Shown here: positions 1 to 8,821 of the stretch, one piece after another
Layout of the letters: every line of letters starts with the position of its first letter
Numbering within the stretch: the stretch's first letter is position 1
Assembly: GCA_023410575.1 (NCBI GenBank)
Contig: JAEYPP010000031.1
Coordinates: forward strand, 12,148-76,147
Length of the DNA stretch: 64,000 nt
Source: Bacillota bacterium
Lineage (GTDB): Bacteria; Bacillota; Clostridia; Lachnospirales; Lachnospiraceae
Direction: 5' to 3'
Program-made: the position numbers and the translations under genes
Notes under the pieces: model-generated
The model's input: only the letters and a program-made list of their open reading frames with translations
Told to the model about the DNA's origin: nothing
Databases searched by the model: none

Positions 1-261
1 AACGATAATAATCTCATCATCTTCACAAAACTTTATTGTTTTCGCTGGATATATATTAATATGAAGTAAATCAATCATCTTTAAAGTATTTTCTTTATCA
101 ATTATTCCTTGATAAATAATCGTCGATTGAATTTCTCTTGCTTTAAGGAGTGATTGTAGCCCCATTGCAGAAGCCAATGCATCTTGGTCAGGATAATTGT
201 GCATTTGAACATAAACGTGAGTGTTTTTAATACTTTGGATGAGTTCATCTAGTTTCGTCAT
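1..261 (-). CDS. DHH-family phosphoesterase, N-terminal part (cut by window edge)
   Basis: Eighty-seven codons from an ATG at 259-261 run off the left edge of the window, so only the N-terminus is visible. The peptide begins MTKLDELIQSIK and contains the segment HNYPDQDALASAMGLQ at about residues 22-37. That is the usual first motif (N-x-D-x-D-A) of DHH/DHHA1 phosphoesterases, metal-dependent enzymes of the RecJ, NrnA and GdpP type. An AGAAAGG ribosome binding site lies about 9 bases upstream of the start. Which DHH subgroup this is (nanoRNase, cyclic-dinucleotide hydrolase or other) cannot be decided without the missing C-terminal part. Family assignment is good, specific function unknown. 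Confidence 0.75.
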   Translation of the reverse strand, partial: MTKLDELIQSIKNTHVYVQMHNYPDQDALASAMGLQSLLKAREIQSTIIYQGIIDKENTLKMIDLLHINIYPAKTIKFCEDDEIIIV

Positions 262-574
262 TGTTCAAATACCTTTCTTTTTTACTTCGTGACAGAGAAG
301 ATAGTTTATTGCTTATCTTGTATCATTAAGAATACCTTGATTTTAAATGCATTAACCAAATAGTGTCAACAGTTCATACATATTTGTTATAAAAATCTAA
401 AGAGCTATTCTACTTCGAAAAGTCGGGCTCCATCAATTAGTGGAATATTATAGTTTCTCTTACTATATTTTATTTTCAGTTAAATGTATTTATGCAACTA
501 TCAAATCTTAATAGCTAATTTCTTTCGTTTTCATGTTATTTCATGAAAAAAATTCAAAATTATGAAAAATTCTC

Positions 575-604
575 TTGTAATCCATATACTTAGTGAGCTA
601 TAAT
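575..604 (+). promoter_or_regulatory. Predicted sigma-A promoter for the zinc-ribbon gene
   Basis: TTGTAA (575-580) and TATAAT (599-604) are separated by 18 bases, 42 bases upstream of the ATG at 646. The rest of the gene-free stretch 262-645 is AT-rich and shows no other structure I can name. Confidence 0.5.
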
Positions 605-645
605 TATATAAGTTTATAGAACAAATTAGAGTGGAGGATTTTAAG

Positions 646-1257
646 ATGGCGTTTTGTAGTAAGTGCGGAGCACAAGTCGCAGATGGCGTTAGATTTTGTT
701 CAAGTTGTGGTAATGACCTATCAGGTGCTCAACAAAATACGAATCAAGTAAATATTGGAAATAACAATACGAATCAACAGAATATGTATCAAGCAAATAT
801 GAATCAGAATAATTATGGGCAACAAGCGAATAGAGGTTCATTACCTTCTTTTTTGAATACATTAGATACCACCTTCCAGTATGCACCTCAAGATATTGCA
901 GTTAACAAGGTTATGGCGGTATTATCCTATTTAGGTATTCTATGGTTGATTCCATATTTTGCGGCAAAGCAATCGCCATTTGCTAGATTTCATGTAAAAC
1001 AAGGATTTTTAGTTATTTGTGCTCAACTTGGTTTTGAGATTGTATCAGCTTTTTTATGTGCAGTAATTAGAGTTCCACGTACAGTAGCTTTTATAACTTA
1101 TTACACAACACCAGGCATTTTACTCTTAATATTATGGCTAATCCGTGTAGCTATTTGGGTTATGGCTATTCTTGGAATTGCCAATGCTGCTCAGGGAAAA
1201 GCAAAAGAGCTACCATTTATTGGGAAGTTAGCATCTAATTTTACATTTCTTAATTAA
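646..1257 (+). CDS. Zinc-ribbon membrane protein of unknown function
   Basis: A 203-residue protein. Residues 3-25 hold two CxxC pairs (FCSKCG and FCSSCG) that form a zinc-ribbon. An Asn/Gln-rich, probably disordered linker follows (about residues 30-65), then a C-terminal half with about three hydrophobic membrane segments (from about residue 85 to 195). The layout resembles the widespread zinc_ribbon plus TM4-like or DUF4870-like small membrane proteins of Firmicutes, whose role is not established. The ATG at 646 is preferred over an in-frame GTG at 631 because GGAGG at 633-637 lies 8 bases before 646 and would be inside the coding region for the longer form. The gene stands alone between its own promoter and terminator. 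Confidence 0.8.
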   Translation: MAFCSKCGAQVADGVRFCSSCGNDLSGAQQNTNQVNIGNNNTNQQNMYQANMNQNNYGQQANRGSLPSFLNTLDTTFQYAPQDIAVNKVMAVLSYLGILWLIPYFAAKQSPFARFHVKQGFLVICAQLGFEIVSAFLCAVIRVPRTVAFITYYTTPGILLLILWLIRVAIWVMAILGIANAAQGKAKELPFIGKLASNFTFLN

Positions 1258-1266
1258 TACATATTG

Positions 1267-1316
1267 AAAAGAACTGAGTAAACCGGAATCAATGATGGTT
1301 CCCTCAGTTCTTTTTT
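1267..1316 (+). terminator. Intrinsic terminator of the zinc-ribbon gene
   Basis: AAAAGAACTGAG (1267-1278) pairs with CTCAGTTCTTTT (1303-1314), with an inner AACC/GGTT pair, followed by a T-run. Confidence 0.85.
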
Positions 1317-1400
1317 ATATACTGGGATATTCCTCTGAACTTCCTAGAATATAAAAAAACGTGCAAAAAGAAGGACGCAAAACACTTTTTTATGTCATCC
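1317..1400 (+). repeat. R3 repeat, partial copy a
   Basis: This stretch starts directly after the T-run of the preceding terminator. It has the first R3 module, an imperfect palindrome centred on CCTCTGAA, and the AAAGAAGGACGCAA block that is also present in copy b at 20898. It ends with AACACTTTTTT, the tail of the last R3 hairpin. The middle (the AAGCGCG/CGCGCTT hairpin) is missing, so this is a deleted copy. Confidence 0.6.
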
Positions 1401-1425
1401 TAATTGAAATTGCACTCATCACGAC

Positions 1426-1460
1426 AAAAAAAGGGTGTAGAGTTACATCTACACCCTTTT
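1426..1460 (-). terminator. Intrinsic terminator of the cold shock gene
   Basis: On the minus strand AAAAGGGTGTAGA pairs with TCTACACCCTTTT and is followed by a T-run (the A-run at 1426-1433 on the plus strand). It lies 58 bases behind the csp stop codon. Confidence 0.85.
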
Positions 1461-1517
1461 GTTACAACCTTTAATCTACTTTCATATATTTCTATATAAA
1501 GTCTGATTTTTTTCTGA

Positions 1518-1718
1518 TTATAACTTTGTTACGTTAGCTGCCTGAGGTCCTTTTTCGCCTTCTACAACGTCAAACTGAACAGCTTCGCCCTCTTCAAGAA
1601 CTTTAAAACCATCCATGTTTAATGCTGAGAAATGTACGAATACGTCGTTTCCTTCTTCGTCAGAAATGAAACCAAACCCTTTTTTAGCGTTAAACCATTT
1701 TACTGTACCCTTTTTCAT
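1518..1718 (-). CDS. Cold shock protein (CspA/CspB family)
   Basis: A 66-residue single cold-shock domain, the normal length for the family. It begins MKKGTVKWFNAKKGFGFI and contains RNP1 (KGFGFI) and RNP2 (DVFVHFSA), the aromatic residues that stack on single-stranded RNA or DNA. Proteins of this type act as RNA chaperones and bind single-stranded nucleic acid in the cytoplasm. The start is the ATG at 1716-1718, placed 6 bases after AGGAGG. An upstream in-frame extension of 13 residues is not conserved in the family and is rejected. A promoter lies about 60 bases upstream, leaving a 5' leader, as is common for csp genes. Confidence 0.95.
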   Translation of the reverse strand: MKKGTVKWFNAKKGFGFISDEEGNDVFVHFSALNMDGFKVLEEGEAVQFDVVEGEKGPQAANVTKL

Positions 1719-1776
1719 AAAGTGCCTCCTGAAACTATGTATTGTTGCAATTATCACTATGATAATCTATTCATTA

Positions 1777-1804
1777 ATTTAACATAATTTTAATAAAATG
1801 TCAA
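1777..1804 (-). promoter_or_regulatory. Predicted promoter of the cold shock gene
   Basis: On the minus strand a TTGACA box (complement of 1799-1804) is followed after 16 bases by TTAAAT (complement of 1777-1782). The surrounding 1759-1960 is very AT-rich and otherwise featureless. Confidence 0.5.
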
Positions 1805-1962
1805 TTTATCTTTGGAAATTTTGCATAAGTTATTATTATTTTGTCAAATTAATTAGTTTTATTATTGATTTTCGTCTATTTTTTACTAAAATAGCATTTA
1901 TGAATAATGTATAGAATTGTCAAAAAATTTTTGATGTATCATCATTGAAATATGTTTTTTAT

Positions 1963-1991
1963 ATGACAAGGATTGCTACATATGCTATAAT
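1963..1991 (+). promoter_or_regulatory. Predicted promoter of the M16C peptidase gene
   Basis: ATGACA (1963-1968) and TATAAT (1986-1991) are 17 bases apart, 87 bases before the start codon at 2079. Confidence 0.55.
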
Positions 1992-2078
1992 TGGCAATAG
2001 GTATAAAAAAAGGAAGCAGTGAAACAATAGTTATAGTACGGCATAATTAAGGAATGTTATGAAATAGGAGAATTTGCG

Positions 2079-5054
2079 ATGGCAAAAAGTATAAAAAGTA
2101 GTAGCGAGCTTAAGAATTTGGCAGCTTATCAGTTAGAATATGAAGAAAAGTTAGATGATTGTAAAAGTGTAGGGTTAGTATTTCGTCATAAAAAGTCCAT
2201 GGCAAGAATTTGTATTGTTTCGAATGAGGATGAGAATAAAGTCTTTATGGTAGGATTTCGTACACCGCCAAAGGACAGTACTGGTGTCGCTCATATCATT
2301 GAGCATACCGTGTTATGTGGTTCAAAAAACTTTCCAGTAAAAGACCCTTTTATCGAATTAGCAAAAGGGTCTTTGAATACTTTTTTGAATGCAATGACTT
2401 ATTCCGATAAGACGATGTATCCAGTAGCTAGCTGTAATGATAAAGATTTTCAGAACTTGATGCATGTATATATGGATGCAGTCTTTTATCCTAATATCTA
2501 TTTGCATCGAGAGATATTTGAGCAGGAGGGTTGGCATTATGAGCTAGAAGAGGAAGATAGCGAGTTAACCCTGAATGGTATTGTATATAGTGAGATGAAG
2601 GGGGCATTTTCTTCACCAGAGCAGCAATTATTCCGTGAAGTTCAATCGAGTTTATTTCCAGATACACCATATGGTGTTGAATCTGGTGGTGATCCAGAGT
2701 TTATACCTGATTTGACATATGAAGAGTATCTTGAATTTCATAGAAGATATTACTCTCCGACGAATAGCTATATTTATCTGTATGGTGATATGGATATTGA
2801 AGAAAAACTCAGCTGGTTGGATGAAAATTATTTATCTAATTTCGGTGAAGTAGTGGTAGATTCAGTAATTCCAAAGCAAAAGGCCTTCTCAAAACCAGTG
2901 GAAATAGTTTCATCTTATTCTCTGAGTGAGAATGAATCGGAAGAAGACAATACGTATCTTACGTTTAACGCAGTTATTGGCGACTTTACAGATGTAGAAG
3001 AACGTAATGCAATGCAGGTGTTAGAAGCAGCAATTTTATCTTCCCCTGGTGCACCATTAAAGCAGGCTTTAATTGATGCGAATATTGGTAAGGATATCTT
3101 AAGCAGTTACGATGATGAGTTATTACAACCAACGTTTAATATTACTGCAAAGAATGCTAATATCGATGATCAACCAAGATTTATAACTACTATTCATGAA
3201 ACATTAGAAAAACTTGTGAAAGATGGACTCAATGAGAAGTCATTGTTAGCAGCTATTAATGTATTAGAATTTCGTTATCGAGAAGCTGATTTTGGCCAAT
3301 TTCCAAAGGGATTACTATTTGGATTAAATATGATGGGAACTTGGCTTTATGACGATACAAAAGCATTTACGAATATGCATAATAATGAGATTTTTCACAA
3401 ATTACGTCAGAAGATTGGAACTGGATATTATGAGCAGTTAATTCAGAAGTATTTGTTAGATAATACGCATGTAACTTATCTGATGCTAAAACCAGAGAAA
3501 GGTTTAAATGCAAAAAAGGAAGAGGAACTTAAAAAGAAGTTGCAAGAGTATAAACAAAGTCTTACAAAGCAACAAGTAAAGGATATCGTTGCTTCCACTC
3601 ATCGTTTAAGAGCATATCAGGAAGAACCATCTTCGCAAGAAGACCTAAAGAAGATTCCTTTACTGTCAAGAGAAGATATTGAGAAAACGGCTCCTAGGTT
3701 ATATAATGATTTAAAATATGTTGAAGATGTACCAGTGATTCATCATAATGTATTTACCAATGGAATTGCTTATATCAAGTGTATGTTTGATTTAAGTTCT
3801 GTTCCAACACAGCTTGTATCATATCTAAAATTGTTCTCGACGGTATTAGGATATATTGACACTGAGAATTATACGTTTTCGGAATTGGCGAACGAGATGA
3901 ATATATATACAGGTGGTATGACCTCCGAGATTAGTATATTTAATAAGCGTCTTGATCCAGATACGTATCAGACAGTTCTTTATATAGGAACTAAAGTGCT
4001 TTATGAGAATGTTGAGAAAGCTTTCAATCTCATGGCAGAAGTGATTACGAAATCAAAATTTGAAGATACGAAGAGGCTTTTTGAGATTATTCGTGAGGCG
4101 AAATCAAGAATTCAGATGAAATTAAATTCGTCTGGACATAATGCAGCAATTGACCGTGCTTTTTCCTATATTACGCAGAGTGGTTATTTTTCTGATTTAA
4201 CAAAAGGTATCCGTGCATATCAGTTTTTAGACGATTTAGAGAAAAACTTCGAAACACGGAAAAATCATTTGGTTGATAGCCTAAAGAAGTTACGTGATTT
4301 AATCTTCACTGCTGACAACTGCGTTGTAAGCGTAACAGCTGATGAGGATGGATTTAATGCGTTATCTAGTACCTTTGGTCAATTAAGACATGTATTAGGG
4401 AAAGAGCCGCTACCAAAGAATCGTAACGTTAAAGAAGTGATTCGTCCTGCAGACTATAAGTTCCCACTCGAAAAAAGGAACGAGGCCTTCACTTATTCAG
4501 GGCAGGTACAATATGTTGCCCGATGTGGTAACTTTGTAAGGGAAGGATTTACTTCCAATGGAGCCTTAAAAGTACTTAAGATGATTTTAAGTTATGATTA
4601 TCTTTGGAATAATGTGCGTGTTAAAGGTGGAGCCTATGGCTGTATGTGTCAAATTGGAGGATTAGATGGTTCTGCTTATATGGTTTCATATCGCGATCCT
4701 AACTTAGTGGAAACGGATCAGATTTATAAAGATGCTTATCAATATGTGGAATCCTTTGAAGCAAGTGAAAGAGATATGACAAAGTATATTATAGGAACAA
4801 TGAGTGCTGTGGATACACCTCTTACTCCAATGATGAAAGGAAGTCGTTCTCTTACGGCCTATATGAGTAATGTAACAATAGAAGACATTCAACAAGATCG
4901 TAATCAAATACTGGAAACAACGCAAGAGGATATCCGTAAATATGCTCCATTAGTAAAAGCAGTTATGGAGCAGGATGTTATCTGTGTCATCGGTAATGCA
5001 GAGAAGATAGAAAAGGAAGCCTCTATGTTTGGATGCATCAAACCATTGTTTTAG
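2079..5054 (+). CDS. M16C family zinc metallopeptidase (presequence protease/insulinase-like)
   Basis: A 991-residue protein, matching the single-chain M16C family (PreP in organelles, falcilysin, clostridial HypA-like). Residues 72-76 are HIIEH, the inverted zinc motif HxxEH with the catalytic glutamate at 75. The downstream zinc-binding glutamate is probably in NGIVYSEMKGAF near residue 170. The N-terminal catalytic half is followed by a hydrophilic, coiled linker (about 480-540) and an inactive C-terminal half that closes the chamber; GGAYGCMC near residue 850 is the conserved late motif of M16 proteins. No signal peptide is seen, so a cytoplasmic role in degrading small peptides is inferred. 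An AGGAG lies 8 bases before the ATG. It sits 52 bases upstream of era and may share its transcript. Confidence 0.92.
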   Translation: MAKSIKSSSELKNLAAYQLEYEEKLDDCKSVGLVFRHKKSMARICIVSNEDENKVFMVGFRTPPKDSTGVAHIIEHTVLCGSKNFPVKDPFIELAKGSLNTFLNAMTYSDKTMYPVASCNDKDFQNLMHVYMDAVFYPNIYLHREIFEQEGWHYELEEEDSELTLNGIVYSEMKGAFSSPEQQLFREVQSSLFPDTPYGVESGGDPEFIPDLTYEEYLEFHRRYYSPTNSYIYLYGDMDIEEKLSWLDENYLSNFGEVVVDSVIPKQKAFSKPVEIVSSYSLSENESEEDNTYLTFNAVIGDFTDVEERNAMQVLEAAILSSPGAPLKQALIDANIGKDILSSYDDELLQPTFNITAKNANIDDQPRFITTIHETLEKLVKDGLNEKSLLAAINVLEFRYREADFGQFPKGLLFGLNMMGTWLYDDTKAFTNMHNNEIFHKLRQKIGTGYYEQLIQKYLLDNTHVTYLMLKPEKGLNAKKEEELKKKLQEYKQSLTKQQVKDIVASTHRLRAYQEEPSSQEDLKKIPLLSREDIEKTAPRLYNDLKYVEDVPVIHHNVFTNGIAYIKCMFDLSSVPTQLVSYLKLFSTVLGYIDTENYTFSELANEMNIYTGGMTSEISIFNKRLDPDTYQTVLYIGTKVLYENVEKAFNLMAEVITKSKFEDTKRLFEIIREAKSRIQMKLNSSGHNAAIDRAFSYITQSGYFSDLTKGIRAYQFLDDLEKNFETRKNHLVDSLKKLRDLIFTADNCVVSVTADEDGFNALSSTFGQLRHVLGKEPLPKNRNVKEVIRPADYKFPLEKRNEAFTYSGQVQYVARCGNFVREGFTSNGALKVLKMILSYDYLWNNVRVKGGAYGCMCQIGGLDGSAYMVSYRDPNLVETDQIYKDAYQYVESFEASERDMTKYIIGTMSAVDTPLTPMMKGSRSLTAYMSNVTIEDIQQDRNQILETTQEDIRKYAPLVKAVMEQDVICVIGNAEKIEKEASMFGCIKPLF

Positions 5055-5106
5055 CAATCAACGAAAGAAAGATATGAGTTAAAATAAACGATAGGAAAGA
5101 GGAAGT

Positions 5107-6018
5107 ATGAATAAAATGAACACAAAATCTGGATTTGTAACGTTAATTGGAAGACCGAATGTTGGAAAGTCGACGTTAATGAATCAGTTAATTGGACAAA
5201 AAATCGCTATTACGTCGGATAAACCTCAAACAACAAGAAATCGAATCCAGACAGTATTAACCGAAGAAGAAGGACAGATTATTTTTCTAGATACTCCTGG
5301 TATTCATCAGGCGAAGAATAAACTAGGACAGTTTATGGTGAATATTGCAGAACGTACGATAAATGAAGTCGATGTTATCTTATGGTTAGTTGAACCATCT
5401 ACTTTTATCGGTGCTGGAGAGCAACTAATAATAGAAAAATTAAAAAAAAGTAAGACGCCAGTGATTCTTGTAATTAACAAGATTGACACAGTTAAGAAGG
5501 AAGAAATTTTAACATTTATTGATGCTTATCGTAAATGTATGGAGTTTACAGAGATTGTTCCAGTATCTGCACTAAAAGGCGAAAATAAAAAGCAATTAAT
5601 TGATGTAATTTTCAAGTATTTACCGGAAGGACCAATGTTTTACGATGAGGATACAATTACAGATCAGCCAGAGCGTCAGATTGTATCTGAGTTAATTCGT
5701 GAAAAAGCACTTCGTTTGCTTAATGATGAGATTCCTCATGGAATAGCAGTTTCTATCGATCAGATGAAGGAACGTCCGAATGGAAGTATGATTGATATTA
5801 GTGCTACCATCATCTGTGAACGAGATTCTCATAAGGGAATCATTATTGGTAAGCAGGGCGCTATGCTAAAAAAGATTGGTATGCAAGCTAGAAAAGAGAT
5901 AGAAAACTTATTAGATACAAAAATCTATCTTCAGCTTTGGGTAAAAGTGAAGAAGGAGTGGCGTGATAGCGATTTCTTAATTAAAAATTATGGATATCGC
6001 GAAGATTCTGATTACTAA
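5107..6018 (+). CDS. era: GTPase Era
   Basis: A 303-residue protein with the full Era layout. The GTPase domain has G1 GRPNVGKST (about residue 15), the G2 threonine region TTRNRIQTV, G3 DTPGIHQ, G4 NKID and a G5-like VSALKG. The C-terminal KH domain carries GKQGAMLKKIG near residue 250. Era binds the 3' end of 16S rRNA and assists 30S maturation. The ATG at 5107 follows GGAAAGAGGAAGT. An alternative ATG at 5116 would still leave the domain intact but is placed less well. The order era, yqzL-like, recO, glyQS is the standard Firmicutes arrangement. Confidence 0.97.
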   Translation: MNKMNTKSGFVTLIGRPNVGKSTLMNQLIGQKIAITSDKPQTTRNRIQTVLTEEEGQIIFLDTPGIHQAKNKLGQFMVNIAERTINEVDVILWLVEPSTFIGAGEQLIIEKLKKSKTPVILVINKIDTVKKEEILTFIDAYRKCMEFTEIVPVSALKGENKKQLIDVIFKYLPEGPMFYDEDTITDQPERQIVSELIREKALRLLNDEIPHGIAVSIDQMKERPNGSMIDISATIICERDSHKGIIIGKQGAMLKKIGMQARKEIENLLDTKIYLQLWVKVKKEWRDSDFLIKNYGYREDSDY

Positions 6019-6126
6019 AACAACTATGTAATCGCATAAGATAGGAATAGAGTTAAGTGCTTCGGTGATGATATGATAGCTACAAAGGAGATAAGACAAG
6101 GCTCAAAAATCATTTAGGGGGCATGA

Positions 6127-6318
6127 ATGGTGAAAGAATTTGTTAAACCAATTTCAGAAGAATCTTGGATACGTTTTGAACAAACTGGTGACGTAAGAGA
6201 GTATCTAAAATACACAGCTTGTACAAGTGAGAAGAAACTTGATTGCAAGAAGGAGATAAATAATGACCCAAAACGTGACAGTGACAGGAATTGTGTTATC
6301 GACAATGCCAATCGGTGA
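6127..6318 (+). CDS. YqzL-like small protein overlapping recO
   Basis: A 63-residue reading frame between era and recO. Its first 35 residues contain SWIRFEQTGDVREYLKY, which fits the short YqzL family (W-x-x-F-x-x-T-G-x-x-x-x-Y-L) found at this exact position in Bacillus and Clostridia. The function of YqzL is unknown. The start ATG lies 6 bases after AGGGGG (6116-6121). The last 18 codons overlap the 5' end of recO in another frame (56 bases of overlap) and also contain the recO ribosome binding site, so the tail is longer than usual and compositionally different (KEINNDPKRDSDRN). Translational coupling with recO is likely. Identification is by motif and position. Confidence 0.7.
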   Translation: MVKEFVKPISEESWIRFEQTGDVREYLKYTACTSEKKLDCKKEINNDPKRDSDRNCVIDNANR

Positions 6319-7003
6319 TTATGATAAACGTCTCACGATTTTAACACGAGAGCGTGGAAAAATAACGGCTTTTGCTAAAGGCGCTAGGAAACCTAATAGC
6401 GCCTTATTGGCTTGCAGCCAGCCTTTTACATTTGGTGAATTTGTGTTGTACGAAGGTAGAACGTCATATAATGTTCAATCTGTGAATATAAAGAATTATT
6501 TTGGAGAGTTACGAAATGATATCAAAATGGTATATTACGGACTCTATTTTTGTGAGTTTGTTGACTATATGACACGAGAAGGTAATGATGAGACTGAGAT
6601 TATGAAACTACTGTATCAATCACTTCGTGCTTTGATGAATGAAAAGATTGGTATTGTGTTAGTTCGTTATATTTTTGAACTAAAAGCAATTGCATTAGGT
6701 GGAGAAGCACCTCAGGTGTTTGAGTGTGTAAAATGTGGTGAAACGCTAGATTTAGAGCATTTTAGCGTGGAACTTGGTGGCATGGTATGTTCAGGCTGTA
6801 GACGTAGTGCACATGATATCATGAGGATTTGTAATTCAACGGTTTATACGATGCAGTTCATATTGTCGACTACTGTTGAGAAGCTTTATAGTTTTACAGT
6901 GCAAGAAGGAGTTTTGCAAGAATTTAAACGTATTATGGACCGTTATCGTGAAACATATATTGATCATAAGATGAAATCGTTGGAGTTCTTAGATATATTG
7001 TAA
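6263..7003 (+). CDS. recO: DNA repair protein RecO
   Basis: A 246-residue protein of typical RecO length. The N-terminal OB fold starts with TGIVLSTMPIGDYDKRLTILT, and the C-terminal half has a four-cysteine zinc site (ECVKCG near residue 155 and CSGCRR near 175). RecO loads RecA onto SSB-coated DNA together with RecR in the RecFOR recombination pathway. The ATG at 6263 follows AAGGAG by 8 bases; that ribosome binding site lies inside the preceding yqzL-like gene. Confidence 0.95.
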   Translation: MTQNVTVTGIVLSTMPIGDYDKRLTILTRERGKITAFAKGARKPNSALLACSQPFTFGEFVLYEGRTSYNVQSVNIKNYFGELRNDIKMVYYGLYFCEFVDYMTREGNDETEIMKLLYQSLRALMNEKIGIVLVRYIFELKAIALGGEAPQVFECVKCGETLDLEHFSVELGGMVCSGCRRSAHDIMRICNSTVYTMQFILSTTVEKLYSFTVQEGVLQEFKRIMDRYRETYIDHKMKSLEFLDIL

Positions 7004-7095
7004 ATTAGGGTTGAAAAACTAGTGGTTTAAGGTTACAATATTACAATTAGAATAGAATGAAAGAATTTTTAAGAAGAAATGTGAGGATAGTTGCA

Positions 7096-8484
7096 ATGGA
7101 AAAAACAATGGAAAAAATCGTAGCTTTAGCAAAAGCAAGAGGCTTTGTTTATCCAGGTTCCGAAATCTATGGTGGTCTTGCTAATACTTGGGATTATGGA
7201 AATCTTGGTGTTGAACTAAAGAATAATGTTAAGAAGGCTTGGTGGGCAAAGTTTATACAGCAAAATCCATACAATGTGGGTGTTGATTGTGCGATTTTAA
7301 TGAATCCACAGACATGGGTTGCTTCTGGTCATATAGGAAGCTTTTCTGATCCATTGATGGATTGTAAGGAATGTCATGAAAGATTTAGAGCAGATAAAGT
7401 CATTGAAGATTATGCTGCAGAGAATAATCTTACATTTGAACATTCCGTAGATTCTTGGTCCAACGAACAGATGTCAGCATTTATCGAAGAAAAAAATATT
7501 TTATGTCCAACTTGTGGGAAACATAATTTCACAGACATTCGTCAATTTAACTTAATGTTTAAGACGTTCCAGGGTGTTACTGAGGATGCAAAGAATATCG
7601 TTTATCTTCGTCCAGAAACAGCACAAGGTATTTTTGTTAACTTTAAGAATGTGCAGAGAACTTCTAGAAAGAAGATTCCATTTGGTATTGGCCAAATCGG
7701 TAAATCATTCCGTAATGAGATTACACCAGGTAACTTTACGTTCCGTACGAGAGAATTTGAACAAATGGAATTAGAGTTCTTCTGTGAACCAGACACTGAT
7801 CTTGAATGGTTTGCATACTGGAAAGAATATTGTATTAATTGGTTAAAAGCTCTTGGAATGAAAGAGGAAGAGATGCGAGTTCGTGATCATGAAAAGGAAG
7901 AATTATCTTTCTATTCTAAGGCAACTTCCGATATTGAGTTCTTATTCCCATTTGGTTGGGGAGAATTATGGGGTATAGCTGACCGTACCGATTACGATTT
8001 AACACAGCACCAGAATGTATCCAGTCAAGATTTAAGTTATTTTGATGACGAAAAGAATAAGAGATACGTTCCTTATGTTATCGAGCCATCTCTTGGTGCG
8101 GATCGTGTAACATTAGCTTTCCTTTGCGCTGCTTATGATGAGGAAGAAATCGGAGATGGCGATGTACGTACGGTGCTTCATTTCCATCCAGCATTAGCTC
8201 CAGTAAAGATTGGTGTGCTTCCACTTTCTAAGAAGTTAGCAGAAGGTGCTGAAAAGATTTATGCCGAGCTTAGCAAAACCTATAACTGTGAATACGATGA
8301 CAGAGGAAACATAGGTAAGCGTTATAGAAGACAAGATGAAATTGGTACTCCATTCTGTATTACTTATGATTTTGAGTCAGAGACAGATGGTGCCGTAACG
8401 GTACGTGACCGTGATACAATGCAACAGGAAAGAATTAAGATTGAAGACCTGAAGGCATATTTTGAAGATAAATTTGAATTTTAG
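7096..8484 (+). CDS. glyQS: Glycyl-tRNA synthetase, single-chain class II type
   Basis: A 462-residue alpha2-type glycyl-tRNA synthetase, the form found in many Gram-positive bacteria and eukaryotes rather than the split GlyQ/GlyS type. Class II motif 2 is visible in IGKSFRNEITPGNFTFRTREFEQMELEFF (positions about 215-245, quoted in two parts: RNEITPGNF and RTREFEQ), and motif 3 in GADRVTLAFLCAAY near residue 330. The C-terminal anticodon-binding domain follows from about residue 360. CKECH and CPTCGKH are zinc-like cysteine pairs in the insertion. The ATG at 7096 lies 8 bases after GAGGAT, which is better than an in-frame ATG at 7057 with no clear ribosome binding site. No T-box leader is visible in the 90-base gap upstream. 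Confidence 0.95.
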   Translation: MEKTMEKIVALAKARGFVYPGSEIYGGLANTWDYGNLGVELKNNVKKAWWAKFIQQNPYNVGVDCAILMNPQTWVASGHIGSFSDPLMDCKECHERFRADKVIEDYAAENNLTFEHSVDSWSNEQMSAFIEEKNILCPTCGKHNFTDIRQFNLMFKTFQGVTEDAKNIVYLRPETAQGIFVNFKNVQRTSRKKIPFGIGQIGKSFRNEITPGNFTFRTREFEQMELEFFCEPDTDLEWFAYWKEYCINWLKALGMKEEEMRVRDHEKEELSFYSKATSDIEFLFPFGWGELWGIADRTDYDLTQHQNVSSQDLSYFDDEKNKRYVPYVIEPSLGADRVTLAFLCAAYDEEEIGDGDVRTVLHFHPALAPVKIGVLPLSKKLAEGAEKIYAELSKTYNCEYDDRGNIGKRYRRQDEIGTPFCITYDFESETDGAVTVRDRDTMQQERIKIEDLKAYFEDKFEF

Positions 8485-8500
8485 ATAACAATACTAGAAG

Positions 8501-8534
8501 CTGCTTTGACTGACACAACGTTAAAGCAGTTTTT
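8501..8534 (+). terminator. Intrinsic terminator after glyQS
   Basis: CTGCTTTGA (8501-8509) pairs with TTAAAGCAG (8521-8529) and is followed by TTTTTG. Confidence 0.8.
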
Positions 8535-8545
8535 GTGTTGTACGA

Positions 8546-8739
8546 ATTTTGCACAGGGGGATGTTGTGAGAATGGGAGGAGAAACATAATTCATCCGCAA
8601 CACGCTTGCGCTTGAATGAAGTTCGTAGCGGTACATAAGGGCCTAGAATACAGGCCCTAAGTACCGACGACTTCATAACAGTGTGCTTCTGAATGATGTT
8701 TCTCCTCCCATTCATAGCAAGCGTATGCCTGTGCAAAAT
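8546..8739. repeat. R1 long palindromic repeat, copy a
   Basis: A 194-base imperfect palindrome just behind the glyQS terminator. The ends ATTTTGCACAGG (8546-8557) and CCTGTGCAAAAT (8728-8739) are exact complements. Inside, GGGAGGAGAAACAT pairs with ATGTTTCTCCTCCC, and the centre is GGTAC...AGGGCCT pairing with AGGCCCT...GTACC around a short GAATAC loop. The central 90 bases (from CAACACGCT to AGTGTGCT) are shared almost unchanged with copies b and c at 36 kb, while the outer arms are not. A short reading frame on the minus strand inside the core is a by-product of the repeat. Confidence 0.85.
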
Positions 8740-8821
8740 GTCGAGCGAAGTTCTTAAAAAAAGAGCTGAAAAAGAAAACTAATGTAATTGACACTTATGA
8801 GAGTGGTATGAAAGACATATT

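Noticed and set aside
7004..7095. A T-box leader for glycyl-tRNA synthetase
   Set aside because: The gap is only about 90 bases and has no T-box sequence or terminator.
8521..8736. Minus-strand open frame with MKSSVLRACILGPYVPLR inside R1, repeated at 36148-36345 and 36326-36586
   Set aside because: The shared peptide is only the translated R1 core. The frames have no ribosome binding site, and the surrounding DNA is a palindrome.
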